Below, piece after piece: positions 11,328 through 19,573 of a stretch of DNA of 64,000 nucleotides (positions within the stretch are counted from its first letter, which is position 1; each line of letters opens with the position of its first letter). A program made the translations under genes and the position numbers. This stretch comes from Paraburkholderia largidicola. Lineage in GTDB: Bacteria > Pseudomonadota > Gammaproteobacteria > Burkholderiales > Burkholderiaceae. The DNA is taken from assembly GCF_013426895.1 (NCBI RefSeq), contig NZ_AP023174.1, forward strand, positions 1 to 64,000, read 5' to 3'. The notes beneath the pieces were generated by a model. It saw only the letters and a list, made by a program, of their open reading frames with translations. It did not search any database and had not been told where the DNA came from.

Positions 11328-12848
11328 TCAGAAGAAGCCCAACGGTTTGTCGCTATAGCTGACCAGCAGATTCTTCGTTTGCTGATAGTGATCGAGCATC
11401 ATCTTGTGATTTTCACGTCCGATGCCCGACTGCTTGTAGCCGCCGAACGCCGCATGCGCCGGGTACGCGTGATAGCAATTCGTCCACACGCGGCCCGCCT
11501 GGATCTCGCGGCCGAAGCGATAAGCGCGCGTGCCGTCGCGCGTCCAGACGCCGGCACCGAGGCCATAGAGCGTGTCATTGGCGATCTCCAGCGCTTCTTC
11601 TTCGTTCTTGAACGTCGTCACGGAAACGACCGGTCCGAAGATTTCTTCCTGGAAGATGCGCATCTTGTTGTGACCGCGGAACACGGTCGGCTTCACGTAA
11701 TAGCCCTTTGAGAGTTCGCCGTCGAGCTTGTTCTGCTCGCCGCCGATCAGGCATTGCGCGCCTTCCTGCTTGCCGAGATCGATGTACGACAGGATCTTTT
11801 CGAGTTGCTCCTGCGAAGCCTGTGCGCCGATCATCGTCTTCGAGTCGAGCGGGTGTCCCTGCTGGATCGCGGCGACGCGCTTCACCGCGCGCTCCATGAA
11901 GCGGTCGTAAATCGATTCTTCGATCAGCACGCGCGACGGGCAGGTACACACTTCGCCCTGATTCAGCGCGAACATCGCGAATCCTTCGAGCGCCTTGTCG
12001 AAGAAGCTGTCGTCCTTGTCGAGCACGTCGGCGAAGAAGATGTTCGGGCTCTTGCCGCCAAGCTCCAGCGTCACGGGGATGATGTTCTGGCTCGCGTACT
12101 GCATGATCAGGCGGCCCGTTGTCGTTTCGCCCGTGAAGGCAATCTTCGCGATGCGCTTGTTCGACGCGAGCGGTTTGCCCGCTTCGAGACCGAAACCATT
12201 GACGACATTCAGCACGCCCGCGGGCAGCAGATCCTGAATCAGTTCGAGCAGCACGAGGATCGAAGCGGGCGTCTGTTCAGCCGGCTTCAGCACGACGCAA
12301 TTGCCTGCCGCGAGCGCGGGCGCGAGCTTCCATGTGGCCATCAGGATCGGGAAGTTCCACGGAATGATCTGACCGACCACGCCGAGCGGCTCATGAAAGT
12401 GATACGCGACCGTATCGTGATCGATCTCCGAAATGCCGCCTTCCTGCGCGCGCACGGTGCCTGCGAAATAGCGGAAGTGATCGATTGCGAGGGGAATGTC
12501 GGCCGCCATCGTTTCGCGCAGCGGCTTGCCGTTGTCGATCGTCTCCGCGACCGCGAGGCGCTGCAGGTTCGCTTCCATGCGGTCGGCGATCCTGTTGAGG
12601 ATGTTGGCGCGCTCGGTGGTCGATGTCTTGCCCCAGGCGGCCTTCGCGCGATGTGCGGCGTCCAGCGCGAGTTCGATGTCGGCTTCACGCGAACGCGGAA
12701 TCGACGTGAACGGCTCGCCCGTAATCGGCGAGATGTTGTCGAAGTACTCACCGCCAACCGGCTTCACCCACTCTCCGCCGATGAAATTTGCGTACTGCTT
12801 CTTGAACGGGAACTCGGTTGTCAGAAACTTCATCTCTGCGTGATTCAT
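11328..12848 (-). CDS. NAD-dependent (acet)aldehyde dehydrogenase
   Basis: A 506-residue aldehyde dehydrogenase of the AldB/ExaC/AcoD type. It has the cofactor-binding region [20 protein letters not shown] (about 157-176), the general-base segment [10 protein letters not shown] near 263, and the catalytic cysteine within GEVCTCP near 300, where two cysteines lie two apart. The ATG at 12848 has GAGGAG 8 nt before it. Next to eutBC, its likely job is to oxidise acetaldehyde from ethanolamine to acetate in the cytoplasm, in place of the CoA-acylating EutE of gut bacteria. It is divergent from an AraC regulator. Confidence 0.93.
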   Translation of the reverse strand: MNHAEMKFLTTEFPFKKQYANFIGGEWVKPVGGEYFDNISPITGEPFTSIPRSREADIELALDAAHRAKAAWGKTSTTERANILNRIADRMEANLQRLAVAETIDNGKPLRETMAADIPLAIDHFRYFAGTVRAQEGGISEIDHDTVAYHFHEPLGVVGQIIPWNFPILMATWKLAPALAAGNCVVLKPAEQTPASILVLLELIQDLLPAGVLNVVNGFGLEAGKPLASNKRIAKIAFTGETTTGRLIMQYASQNIIPVTLELGGKSPNIFFADVLDKDDSFFDKALEGFAMFALNQGEVCTCPSRVLIEESIYDRFMERAVKRVAAIQQGHPLDSKTMIGAQASQEQLEKILSYIDLGKQEGAQCLIGGEQNKLDGELSKGYYVKPTVFRGHNKMRIFQEEIFGPVVSVTTFKNEEEALEIANDTLYGLGAGVWTRDGTRAYRFGREIQAGRVWTNCYHAYPAHAAFGGYKQSGIGRENHKMMLDHYQQTKNLLVSYSDKPLGFF

Positions 12849-13182
12849 CTGTGTGCTCCTCACATGATCGGACGTCGATGTATTCGATTGGATATATCAC
12901 CCGGCTTGGCGCTATTCCGCTGCCGGGTGTCCTTATCGCCAGAAGCGTGCCAACGGGCGTGCGACTTTGGACAATGCCGGTGCACGCAGCACTGTCGCGA
13001 TGCACGTCGTTTTTCGGGCGCGGGTGGGCATCGGGATGACGTTGCATCCATGAGCAGTTCGAAACACGAGTGTTCATCGAATGAACAGGGCGGCGCGTTG
13101 CATCGGCGCACTATGTGGCGATCCCATCGGCATGGGACTTGCGTCGCTTTACGCCCGTTAGTTCAATGTCGCATGCAGGTGC
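12849..13182. promoter_or_regulatory. Divergent control region between aldehyde dehydrogenase and AraC regulator
   Basis: This 334-nt gap has no credible gene. It holds two clean inverted repeats. One is CACCCGGC (12898-12905) with GCCGGGTG (12922-12929), spacer 16 nt, about 50 nt upstream of the dehydrogenase start. The other is the palindrome at 13071-13087, listed separately. Either could bind the divergent AraC protein. I found no sigma-54 match with correct spacing. Confidence 0.55.
13071..13087. promoter_or_regulatory. Perfect 17-bp palindrome, candidate operator
   Basis: TGTTCAT-CGA-ATGAACA is perfectly symmetrical (7-3-7) and lies about 110 bp upstream of the AraC gene. Its left 11 bases, TGTTCATCGAA, recur at 14441-14451 on the other side of that gene. 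The binding protein is not known from sequence. Confidence 0.5.
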
Positions 13183-14211
13183 ATGTTCATCATCGACGCC
13201 CATATGACGACCGATCTTTCTTCGCCGTTGCCGCCAGCGGCCGCGTGCCGATTCGAAACGAGCGTCGCGCACGACGCCGATGAGCAGGCGCGCAATCTTC
13301 ACGGCTGGACCCAGACCTACGATCAGCTCACGGCGGGCCGCTTCGTCGGGAGGCTGACGGGCTTGCATCTCGACGACATGCACGTGTTCTGCGAGACGAC
13401 CAGCCAGACGTTGCGGCAGACGTGCGAAGTCCCGCCCGACGCCTGCTGGTTCGGCATTCCCGCCGACGATCAGAGTGTCGGCCGCATCGGCCCGCAACCG
13501 ATTAGCCGCGACTCGCTCGCCTTTCAGCGCGGCGGCGTCGAGTTCGAACTGCTGACGCCTGGCGGTTACGCGATTTTCGGCGTGGTCGTGCGCGGCGACG
13601 TGCTGCATCGGCATGCGGAATTCGTCGAGCACGCCGATTTGATCGACCAGGCCGCGCAAACCGGCGTCATTCCCATCGACACGCAAAGCAAGGCGCGCTT
13701 CTGCGCGCTCCTCGCCGGCATGCTCGACGACGCGGCCAACGCCGCGCTGTCGGAGCGCGCGCGGCGCAATCTGCAAGCGTCGGTGCTTTCTTCGCTGTTC
13801 GATCTGTGCGCAACGACATCGCTTGAACCTATCGCGATTCCCGCACGTCCGCGCAGGCAGTGGATCGTCTCCGAGGCGCGCGATTACGTGCTCGCGAATC
13901 GCGACCGTCCTGTCGGCGTGCCGGAACTGTGCGAGCATCTGCACGTCAGCCGCCGCACGCTGCAATACTGCTTTCAGGACGTGCTGAGCCTTGCGCCCGC
14001 GAGCTATCTGCGCGCGATCCGCCTGAACGGCGCGCGCCGCGACCTGTGTGGCGCAGCGCCCGGCGAGCGCACGGTGCAGGACGTCGCGGCTGCGTGGGGC
14101 TTCTGGCATTTGAGCCAGTTCGCCACCGACTATCGCAAGCTTTTCGGCGTTCGTCCCTCTGAAACCCTGAAAACGGTCCACTCTCCGACCAGCGCGCTAC
14201 TGGCTCACTAA
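13183..14211 (+). CDS. AraC-family regulator, probable ethanolamine regulator
   Basis: A 342-residue AraC-type activator with an N-terminal sensor region (about 1-215) and a C-terminal double helix-turn-helix (about 230-340). The first HTH includes LCEHLHVSRRTLQYCFQDVL and the second VAAAWGFWHLSQFATDYRKLF. The layout is like EutR, which activates eut genes on ethanolamine plus cobalamin. Its position beside the dehydrogenase and near eutBC makes it the likely regulator of this unit, which is inference. The start is uncertain: ATG at 13204 (MTTDLSS) would give 335 residues. Confidence 0.85.
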   Translation: MFIIDAHMTTDLSSPLPPAAACRFETSVAHDADEQARNLHGWTQTYDQLTAGRFVGRLTGLHLDDMHVFCETTSQTLRQTCEVPPDACWFGIPADDQSVGRIGPQPISRDSLAFQRGGVEFELLTPGGYAIFGVVVRGDVLHRHAEFVEHADLIDQAAQTGVIPIDTQSKARFCALLAGMLDDAANAALSERARRNLQASVLSSLFDLCATTSLEPIAIPARPRRQWIVSEARDYVLANRDRPVGVPELCEHLHVSRRTLQYCFQDVLSLAPASYLRAIRLNGARRDLCGAAPGERTVQDVAAAWGFWHLSQFATDYRKLFGVRPSETLKTVHSPTSALLAH

Positions 14212-14648
14212 CGGCTGATCGCCTGGCTGGATTGGCGCATCCGCTAGAATTGCGGCATGCGCGGCCCTGTCTCGCCGCCCGACCCACCATCCTCATCGAC
14301 GAAACGACACGCGTTCCGGCCTGTCTGAAGGTGTCCACAGCGACCTGTGGATAACCGGAAGGACAGCGGGGTGAAACGCGTGTGGACTCGATGTGGACGT
14401 AAACGGGGTAACTCGACGCTCGCGCACGAGCGGAAAAAGTTGTTCATCGAACTTCATCCGGTACGCACACTGACCCCATGCGGTTATGCGTCCGGCAAAA
14501 CGCTGATTCGTTTCGGTAAACCTGTGTTATCCACAGAAAAGCAGTTCGCTTGTTAACTGTTACTACGTATACATACAGGTAAACCTATTATCAAAAGGCC
14601 TCTGCGCGTACGGAGATGTCGCGCGGATGACTCAAGCTGGAGATCACC
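14212..14648. other. Gap with two perfect DnaA boxes and an AT-richer end
   Basis: This 437-nt gap holds no credible gene. CTGTGGATAAC at 14345-14355 and GTTATCCACAG at 14526-14536 are exact, oppositely oriented 11-base DnaA-box sequences. GGTAAACCT occurs twice as a direct repeat (14515-14523 and 14578-14586). TGTGGAC half-matches lie at 14381 and 14392, and a relatively AT-rich stretch covers about 14548-14600. The arrangement resembles DnaA-binding control DNA or part of an origin. The zinc-ribbon/dbpA promoter may also lie here. Confidence 0.6.
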
Positions 14649-14834
14649 GTGTTTACTTGCATCAACCAGAGCTGCGGCGCGCAGTGGGAACTGTCCGACG
14701 TCGTCATCAAGAACGAAGGGCAGGGTTTGCTGTTTCGCTGCCCGATGTGCGGCGCGCGCAACTATGTCGAACGATTCGACGCCGATGACGGCACGATCGT
14801 CTACGAGCAGATCGAAGGTCGCCCGTACAACTAA
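14649..14834 (+). CDS. Zinc-ribbon mini-protein
   Basis: A 61-residue protein with four cysteines arranged as a zinc ribbon: C4 and C9 (CINQSC), then C31 and C34 (CPMC). The GTG start at 14649 has GGAG about 9 nt upstream. The function is unknown. Such short ribbons often bind nucleic acid or a protein partner. It lies 17 nt before dbpA on the same strand, so cotranscription with that ribosome-assembly helicase is likely. It follows a gap with DnaA boxes. Confidence 0.8.
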   Translation: MFTCINQSCGAQWELSDVVIKNEGQGLLFRCPMCGARNYVERFDADDGTIVYEQIEGRPYN

Positions 14835-14851
14835 GCCCACATCGAAATCAC

Positions 14852-16243
14852 ATGACAAACAAGGTTCGTCCTTTTAGCGAGTTGCCGCTTTCCGAAGCGG
14901 TGCTCGCCAATCTCACGCAACTCGGCTACGCCGAGATGACGCCCATTCAGGCCGCCAGCCTGCCGATCGCGCTCGCCGGCCAGGATCTGATCGCGCAGGC
15001 CAAAACGGGCAGCGGCAAGACGGCAGCGTTTTCACTCGCGCTGCTGTCGCGGCTCGACACGCGCCGTTTCGACGTGCAAGCCATGGTGCTGTGCCCGACG
15101 CGCGAACTCGCCGATCAGGTGACGCAGGAAATCCGGCGTCTCGCGCGCGCGGAAGAGAACATCAAGGTGCTGACGCTGTGCGGCGGTACGCCGATGCGTC
15201 CGCAAACAGCGAGTCTCGAGCATGGCGCGCATATCGTCGTCGGCACGCCCGGGCGCATCATGGACCATCTTGAGCGCGGCAGCCTGTCGCTCGACGCGCT
15301 CAACACGCTCGTGCTCGACGAAGCCGACCGCATGCTTGACATGGGCTTTTTCGACGATATCGCCAAGGTCGCACGTCAATGTCCGAAAGAGCGGCAGACG
15401 CTGCTGTTCTCGGCGACGTACCCCGAGGGCATCGCGAAGCTGAGCCAGCAGTTCTTGCGCAACCCGAAGGACGTGAAGCTCGAAGAGCGGCACGACGACA
15501 GCAAGATCCGCCAGCGCTTCTACGAAGTGACGGAAGACGAGCGTCTGCATGCCGTCGGCCTGTTGCTGAATCACTACCGCCCCGTGAGCACGATCGCGTT
15601 CTGCAACACGAAGAACCAGTGCCGCGATCTGCTCGACGTGTTGCGCGCGCAAGGTTTCCACGCGCTCGCGCTGCATGGCGAACTCGATCAGCGTGAGCGC
15701 GATCAGGTGCTGATCCAGTTTGCGAATCGCAGCTGCTCAGTGCTCGTCGCAACCGACGTCGCCGCGCGCGGCTTGGACATTGCGCAACTCGAAGCCGTGA
15801 TCAACGTCGACGTAACGCCGGACCCGGAAGTGCACGTGCACCGGATCGGCCGCACGGGCCGCGCGGATCAGGAGGGCTGGGCGCTGAGTCTCTCGAGCAT
15901 GAACGAAATGGGACGCGTGGGGGGCATCGAAGAGGCGCAAGGGCGCGATGTCGAATGGCGTCCGCTGGCCGAACTGAAGGCGGCGAGCGACGAGCCGCTG
16001 CTGCCGCCTATGGAAACGCTGCAGATTCTCGGCGGCCGCAAGGAAAAGATCCGTCCCGGCGATGTGCTGGGCGCACTGACGGGTGAAGCCGGTTTCAACG
16101 GCGCGCAGATCGGCAAGATCAACGTGACGGAGTTTTCGACTTATGTTGCCGTCGAGCGTGGTATTGCGCGTGACGCATTGCGCAAGCTCAGTGCGGGCAA
16201 GGTGAAAGGCAAGAAGGTGAAAGTGCGGCTGATGGACGAGTGA
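14852..16243 (+). CDS. dbpA: ATP-dependent RNA helicase DbpA
   Basis: A 463-residue DEAD-box helicase. It has the Q motif (MTPIQAASLPIAL), motif I AKTGSGKT near residue 50, DEAD in LDEADRMLDMGFF near 155, SAT near 190, and motif VI HRIGRTGRADQEG near 330. The C-terminal 70-odd residues form the DbpA RNA-binding domain (VLGALTGEAGFNGAQIGKIN), which in E. coli recognises 23S rRNA hairpin 92. The role is late assembly of the large ribosomal subunit. Confidence 0.95.
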   Translation: MTNKVRPFSELPLSEAVLANLTQLGYAEMTPIQAASLPIALAGQDLIAQAKTGSGKTAAFSLALLSRLDTRRFDVQAMVLCPTRELADQVTQEIRRLARAEENIKVLTLCGGTPMRPQTASLEHGAHIVVGTPGRIMDHLERGSLSLDALNTLVLDEADRMLDMGFFDDIAKVARQCPKERQTLLFSATYPEGIAKLSQQFLRNPKDVKLEERHDDSKIRQRFYEVTEDERLHAVGLLLNHYRPVSTIAFCNTKNQCRDLLDVLRAQGFHALALHGELDQRERDQVLIQFANRSCSVLVATDVAARGLDIAQLEAVINVDVTPDPEVHVHRIGRTGRADQEGWALSLSSMNEMGRVGGIEEAQGRDVEWRPLAELKAASDEPLLPPMETLQILGGRKEKIRPGDVLGALTGEAGFNGAQIGKINVTEFSTYVAVERGIARDALRKLSAGKVKGKKVKVRLMDE

Positions 16244-16580
16244 GCGCGGCGGGCGCGAGGCGGCGCGCGCGTGCTGCCGTCGCCTTCGCTTTCTGCGTAA
16301 AACGTCATACGAATGCCCTCAAACCATGAGGCATCACTCCTGTTCATGCCTGCGGGATTACCCTGCCGGCATCTGCATTTCACATTGGTGCTGAAGAGCA
16401 AGCCGGTTTGCGCCAATCGTGCGCGTGGCCTCCCATTGCCGCGCGCATGAGCGAAACGCATGCCGCGCATGACAAACTTTCGATTGTTCTCATGCGTGCG
16501 TTGTTGCCTAATCGTTCAAACTGAACGGGACCGACGCCTGACGCGTGGCCCGCCGATTTGCAGCGAGAAGGAGGAATCTC
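16244..16580. other. dbpA-aminotransferase gap
   Basis: A 337-nt stretch without a credible gene. I see no hairpin with a T-run and no riboswitch motif I recognise. It ends with the strong ribosome site AAGGAGGAA in front of the aminotransferase. A promoter for the three-gene run downstream is expected but was not located. Confidence 0.4.
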
Positions 16581-17735
16581 ATGCAGAGCGCTTTGCAAGC
16601 CCGCTCGAAATTGCCGGACGTCGGCACGACGATTTTCACGGTGATCGGCCAACTGGCCGCCGAACACAATGCGCTGAACCTGTCACAGGGCGCGCCGAAT
16701 TTTTCGCCCGACGAAGCGCTCGTCGATGGCGTGACCAAAGCCATGCGCGCCGGTCACAACCAGTACGCGCCGATGGCCGGTATCGGCGCATTGCGCGCGG
16801 CGCTCGCGGCGAAGGTCGAAACGCTGTATGGCGTGCATTACGATCCGTCGACGGAAGTGACCGTGATCGCCAGCGCCAGCGAAGGCCTGTATTCGACGAT
16901 CAGCGCGCTCGTGCATCCCGGCGACGAAGTGATCTACTTCGAGCCGTCGTTCGACAGCTATGCGCCCATCGTGCGTCTGCAAGGCGCGACGCCTATCCCG
17001 ATCAAGCTGTCTTCCACCGATTTCCGCGTCGACTGGGACGAAGTGTCCGCGGCCATCACGCCGAAAACGCGGATGATCATCGTCAACACGCCGCACAACC
17101 CGACGGCGACGATTTTCAGCGATGCCGATATCGAGCGCCTGAAGGCCGTCACGCGCAACACGGATATCGTGATTCTTTCCGATGAAGTGTATGAGCACGT
17201 CGTGTTCGACGGCGCGAAGCATCACAGCATGGCGTGTCATCGCGAACTCGCGGAACGCAGCGTGATCGTGTCGTCGTTCGGCAAGTCGTATCACGTGACG
17301 GGCTGGCGCGTCGGTTATTGCCTCGCGCCCGCTGCGCTGATGGACGAGATCCGCAAGGTCCATCAATTCATGGTGTTTTCCGCCGATACGCCGATGCAGT
17401 ATGCGTTCGTCGAAGCATTGTCGAATCCGCAAAGCTATCTGGGCTTGTCCGCGTTCTATCAGCACAAGCGCGATCTGCTGGCACGCGAACTGAGCGAGTC
17501 GCGCTTCGAGTTGCTGCCGAGCGAAGGCAGCTTCTTCATGCTCGCGCGTTTTCGCGGCTTCTCGGATGAGAGCGACAGCGACTTCGTGTTGCGCCTGATC
17601 CGCGATGCGAAGGTCGCGACCATTCCGCTGTCGGCGTTCTACACGGACGGCACGGATTCCGGCCTGATCCGCCTGAGCTTTTCGAAGGACGACGAGACGC
17701 TGATCGAAGGCGCGCGTCGTTTGCGTTCAATCTGA
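16581..17735 (+). CDS. ybdL: PLP-dependent aminotransferase, methionine/glutamine type (YbdL-like)
   Basis: A 384-residue class I aminotransferase closest to E. coli YbdL and kynurenine/glutamine transaminase K. It has NTPHNPTATIFS (about 169-180), DEVYEHVVFDG (201-211), and the PLP lysine K235 in SSFGKSYHVTGWRVG. The ATG at 16581 is fixed by the strong AGGAGG just upstream. Such enzymes transaminate methionine or glutamine with a 2-oxo acid such as ketomethylthiobutyrate. The adjacent nitrilase-family amidase would remove alpha-ketoglutaramate, making the reaction irreversible. Substrate choice is inference. Confidence 0.85.
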   Translation: MQSALQARSKLPDVGTTIFTVIGQLAAEHNALNLSQGAPNFSPDEALVDGVTKAMRAGHNQYAPMAGIGALRAALAAKVETLYGVHYDPSTEVTVIASASEGLYSTISALVHPGDEVIYFEPSFDSYAPIVRLQGATPIPIKLSSTDFRVDWDEVSAAITPKTRMIIVNTPHNPTATIFSDADIERLKAVTRNTDIVILSDEVYEHVVFDGAKHHSMACHRELAERSVIVSSFGKSYHVTGWRVGYCLAPAALMDEIRKVHQFMVFSADTPMQYAFVEALSNPQSYLGLSAFYQHKRDLLARELSESRFELLPSEGSFFMLARFRGFSDESDSDFVLRLIRDAKVATIPLSAFYTDGTDSGLIRLSFSKDDETLIEGARRLRSI

Positions 17736-17745
17736 GGGACACGCG

Positions 17746-18588
17746 ATGATGCAGGAATCGATCAAGGCAGCCGTCGTGCAGATGAGCAGCAGCGCGGACG
17801 TCCAGCAGAATCTGGGCGAAGCGCGTCGGTGGGTACATCAGGCCGCGCGCGACGGCGCCACGCTCATCTGTTTGCCCGAATACTTCTGCTGGATCGGCGA
17901 CGACGAAATGCAGCGCGTGGCCCTTGCCGAAGCATTCGGCGATGGTCCGATTCAGCAGGCGCTCTCCGACCTTGCGCGCGAGACGGGCGCGTGGCTGATC
18001 GGCGGTACGGTGCCGATCCGGCCGTCGCATGGGCCGCAGGCCGGCACGCATGCGTACAACACGTCGCTCGTGTTCGATCCCTCGGGGCAGTGCTCGGCGC
18101 GCTACGACAAGATCCATCTGTTCAGCTTCAACCAGGGCGCGGAGCAGCACGCGGAAGGCGACACGATGGTCGGCGGCGACAGCATCGGCACGGCGCAAGG
18201 TCCGTTCGGCACGCTGCGCCTGTCGGTGTGCTACGACTTGCGCTTTCCCGAGTTGTATCGCGCGGGACCCAGCGCCGATGTGATCGCCGTGCCCGCCGCA
18301 TTCACCTACACCACAGGCCTCGCGCATTGGGAGCTGCTGCTCCGTGCGCGAGCCGTCGAGAACCAGGCTTTCGTGCTCGCGTCCGGCCAGTGCGGCACGC
18401 ATTCGAACGGCTGGCGGACTTTTGGCCACAGTATGATCGTCGGGCCGTGGGGCGAAGTGCTCGCGCGGCATGACGACGAACCCGGCATCGCACTCGCGAC
18501 GCTGACACAAAGCGCGCTCGATGAAGCGCGCAACCGTCTGCCGGTGCTCACGCATCGGCGCATCGCCACGCCGTCTGACGTGCGTTGA
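17746..18588 (+). CDS. Nitrilase-superfamily amidase (Nit1/omega-amidase type)
   Basis: A 280-residue carbon-nitrogen hydrolase with the Glu-Lys-Cys triad: E45 in CLPEYF, K122 in YDKIHLF and C162 in SVCYDLRFPEL. YDKIHLF and CYDLRFPELYR are typical of Nit1/Nit2-type amidases acting on deaminated glutathione or alpha-keto amides. It starts 10 nt after the aminotransferase stop. A glutamine transaminase with omega-amidase is a known salvage pair, so alpha-ketoglutaramate or alpha-ketosuccinamate is the likeliest substrate, but deaminated glutathione is equally possible from the motifs. Confidence 0.85.
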   Translation: MMQESIKAAVVQMSSSADVQQNLGEARRWVHQAARDGATLICLPEYFCWIGDDEMQRVALAEAFGDGPIQQALSDLARETGAWLIGGTVPIRPSHGPQAGTHAYNTSLVFDPSGQCSARYDKIHLFSFNQGAEQHAEGDTMVGGDSIGTAQGPFGTLRLSVCYDLRFPELYRAGPSADVIAVPAAFTYTTGLAHWELLLRARAVENQAFVLASGQCGTHSNGWRTFGHSMIVGPWGEVLARHDDEPGIALATLTQSALDEARNRLPVLTHRRIATPSDVR

Positions 18589-18619
18589 ACCGCATTGAAC
18601 ATAGGGGAAGGAGATCGAT

Positions 18620-19411
18620 ATGAAGCTTGTGAAGAATCTGCTGATGCTGGCGTGCGCGTTCGCATCGGTGGCGACGGCGTCGGCGATGGCTGCCGATGCG
18701 ACGTCGCTGCGCTATGGCCTCGAGGCGCAATATCCGCCGTTCGAATCGAAAGGTTCGAATGGCGAGTTGCAGGGCTTCGATATCGATATCGGCAACGCTG
18801 TCTGCAAGACGGCGAACCTGAAATGCAGCTGGGTCGAAACGTCGTTCGACGGTTTGATCCCGGCGCTGCAGGGCCGCAAGTTCGACGCGATCAACTCGGC
18901 GATGAACGCAACGGAAAAGCGCCGTCAGGCAATCGACTTCACCAACGTGATCTACCGCGTACCGACGCAACTGATCGCGCGTAAGGACAGCGGACTGCAG
19001 CCGACGCCGGAGTCGCTGAAGGGCAAGCGCGTCGGCGTGTTGCAGGCGTCGATCCAGGAAACGTATGCGAAGGCGCATTGGGAGAACGCTGGCGTCAACG
19101 TCGTGCCGTATCAGGATCAGAACCAGGTCTATGCCGATCTCGTCGCGGGCCGGCTCGATGCGACCCTCGTGCTGGCGCCGGCGGGCCAGACGGGCTTCCT
19201 GTCGCGTCCTGACGGCAAAGACTTCGCATTCGTCGGTCAGGCAGTGCGCGACGACAAGATTCTCGGCAGCGGCGTCGCGTTCGGCATTCGCAAAGGCGAC
19301 ACCGCGCTGCGCAATCAGCTGAACGCGGCGATCACCAAAGTGCAGGCGGACGGCACGGTCAAGACGCTCGCGGAAAAATACTTCGGCAATATCGACGTTT
19401 CGCCGAAGTAA
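18620..19411 (+). CDS. Periplasmic amino-acid-binding protein, orphan ABC transporter component
   Basis: A 263-residue polar amino-acid-binding protein (SBP family 3). It has a Sec signal peptide with cleavage near ASAMAADA (about residue 24), then LRYGLEAQYPPFESKGSNGE and FDIDIGNAVC, typical of the HisJ/ArgT group. GGGGAAGGAG precedes the ATG. No permease or ATPase gene is adjacent, so it must use a transporter encoded elsewhere. It follows the transaminase and amidase genes by 31 nt and ends at a strong terminator, making it the last gene of that unit. Confidence 0.9.
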   Translation: MKLVKNLLMLACAFASVATASAMAADATSLRYGLEAQYPPFESKGSNGELQGFDIDIGNAVCKTANLKCSWVETSFDGLIPALQGRKFDAINSAMNATEKRRQAIDFTNVIYRVPTQLIARKDSGLQPTPESLKGKRVGVLQASIQETYAKAHWENAGVNVVPYQDQNQVYADLVAGRLDATLVLAPAGQTGFLSRPDGKDFAFVGQAVRDDKILGSGVAFGIRKGDTALRNQLNAAITKVQADGTVKTLAEKYFGNIDVSPK

Positions 19412-19432
19412 CGTCCCTTCGCTGCATCGCGC

Positions 19433-19472
19433 AACGCGCCGCATGGCTTTCGTCATGCGGCGCGTTTCTTTT
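19433..19472 (+). terminator. Terminator after the binding-protein gene
   Basis: A perfect 13-bp stem, AACGCGCCGCATG (19433-19445) with CATGCGGCGCGTT (19454-19466), 8-nt loop, then TCTTTTT. Confidence 0.92.
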
Positions 19473-19509
19473 TGCTTAACATCTGATGAATGAATCGTCG
19501 AAAGCGGAT

Positions 19510-19536
19510 GGAATAAAGGCTGCAAAGCGCCTGTTA
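19510..19536 (+). promoter_or_regulatory. Candidate ECF-type promoter A
   Basis: GGAATAAA at 19510-19517, then 18 nt after GGAAT to GTTA at 19533-19536. It lies 37 nt before the first anti-sigma-like gene. The same GGAAT-N17/18-GTT pattern precedes the sigma gene and the small secreted-protein gene, which suggests one ECF sigma controls all three. Confidence 0.6.
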
Positions 19537-19573
19537 GCGCAGCAAGAGCCCGATATTTGCACGACCGACGATC

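Noticed and set aside
12898..12930. Sigma-54 promoter near the aldehyde dehydrogenase
   Set aside because: A TTGGCGC-like box is present, but the GG to GC spacing is 9 rather than 10 and the second box is poor. GGAAT on the minus strand here also lacks the GTT partner.
16244..16580. SAM-responsive leader before the methionine-type aminotransferase
   Set aside because: No SAM-II or other known aptamer elements were found, in contrast to the metX leader.
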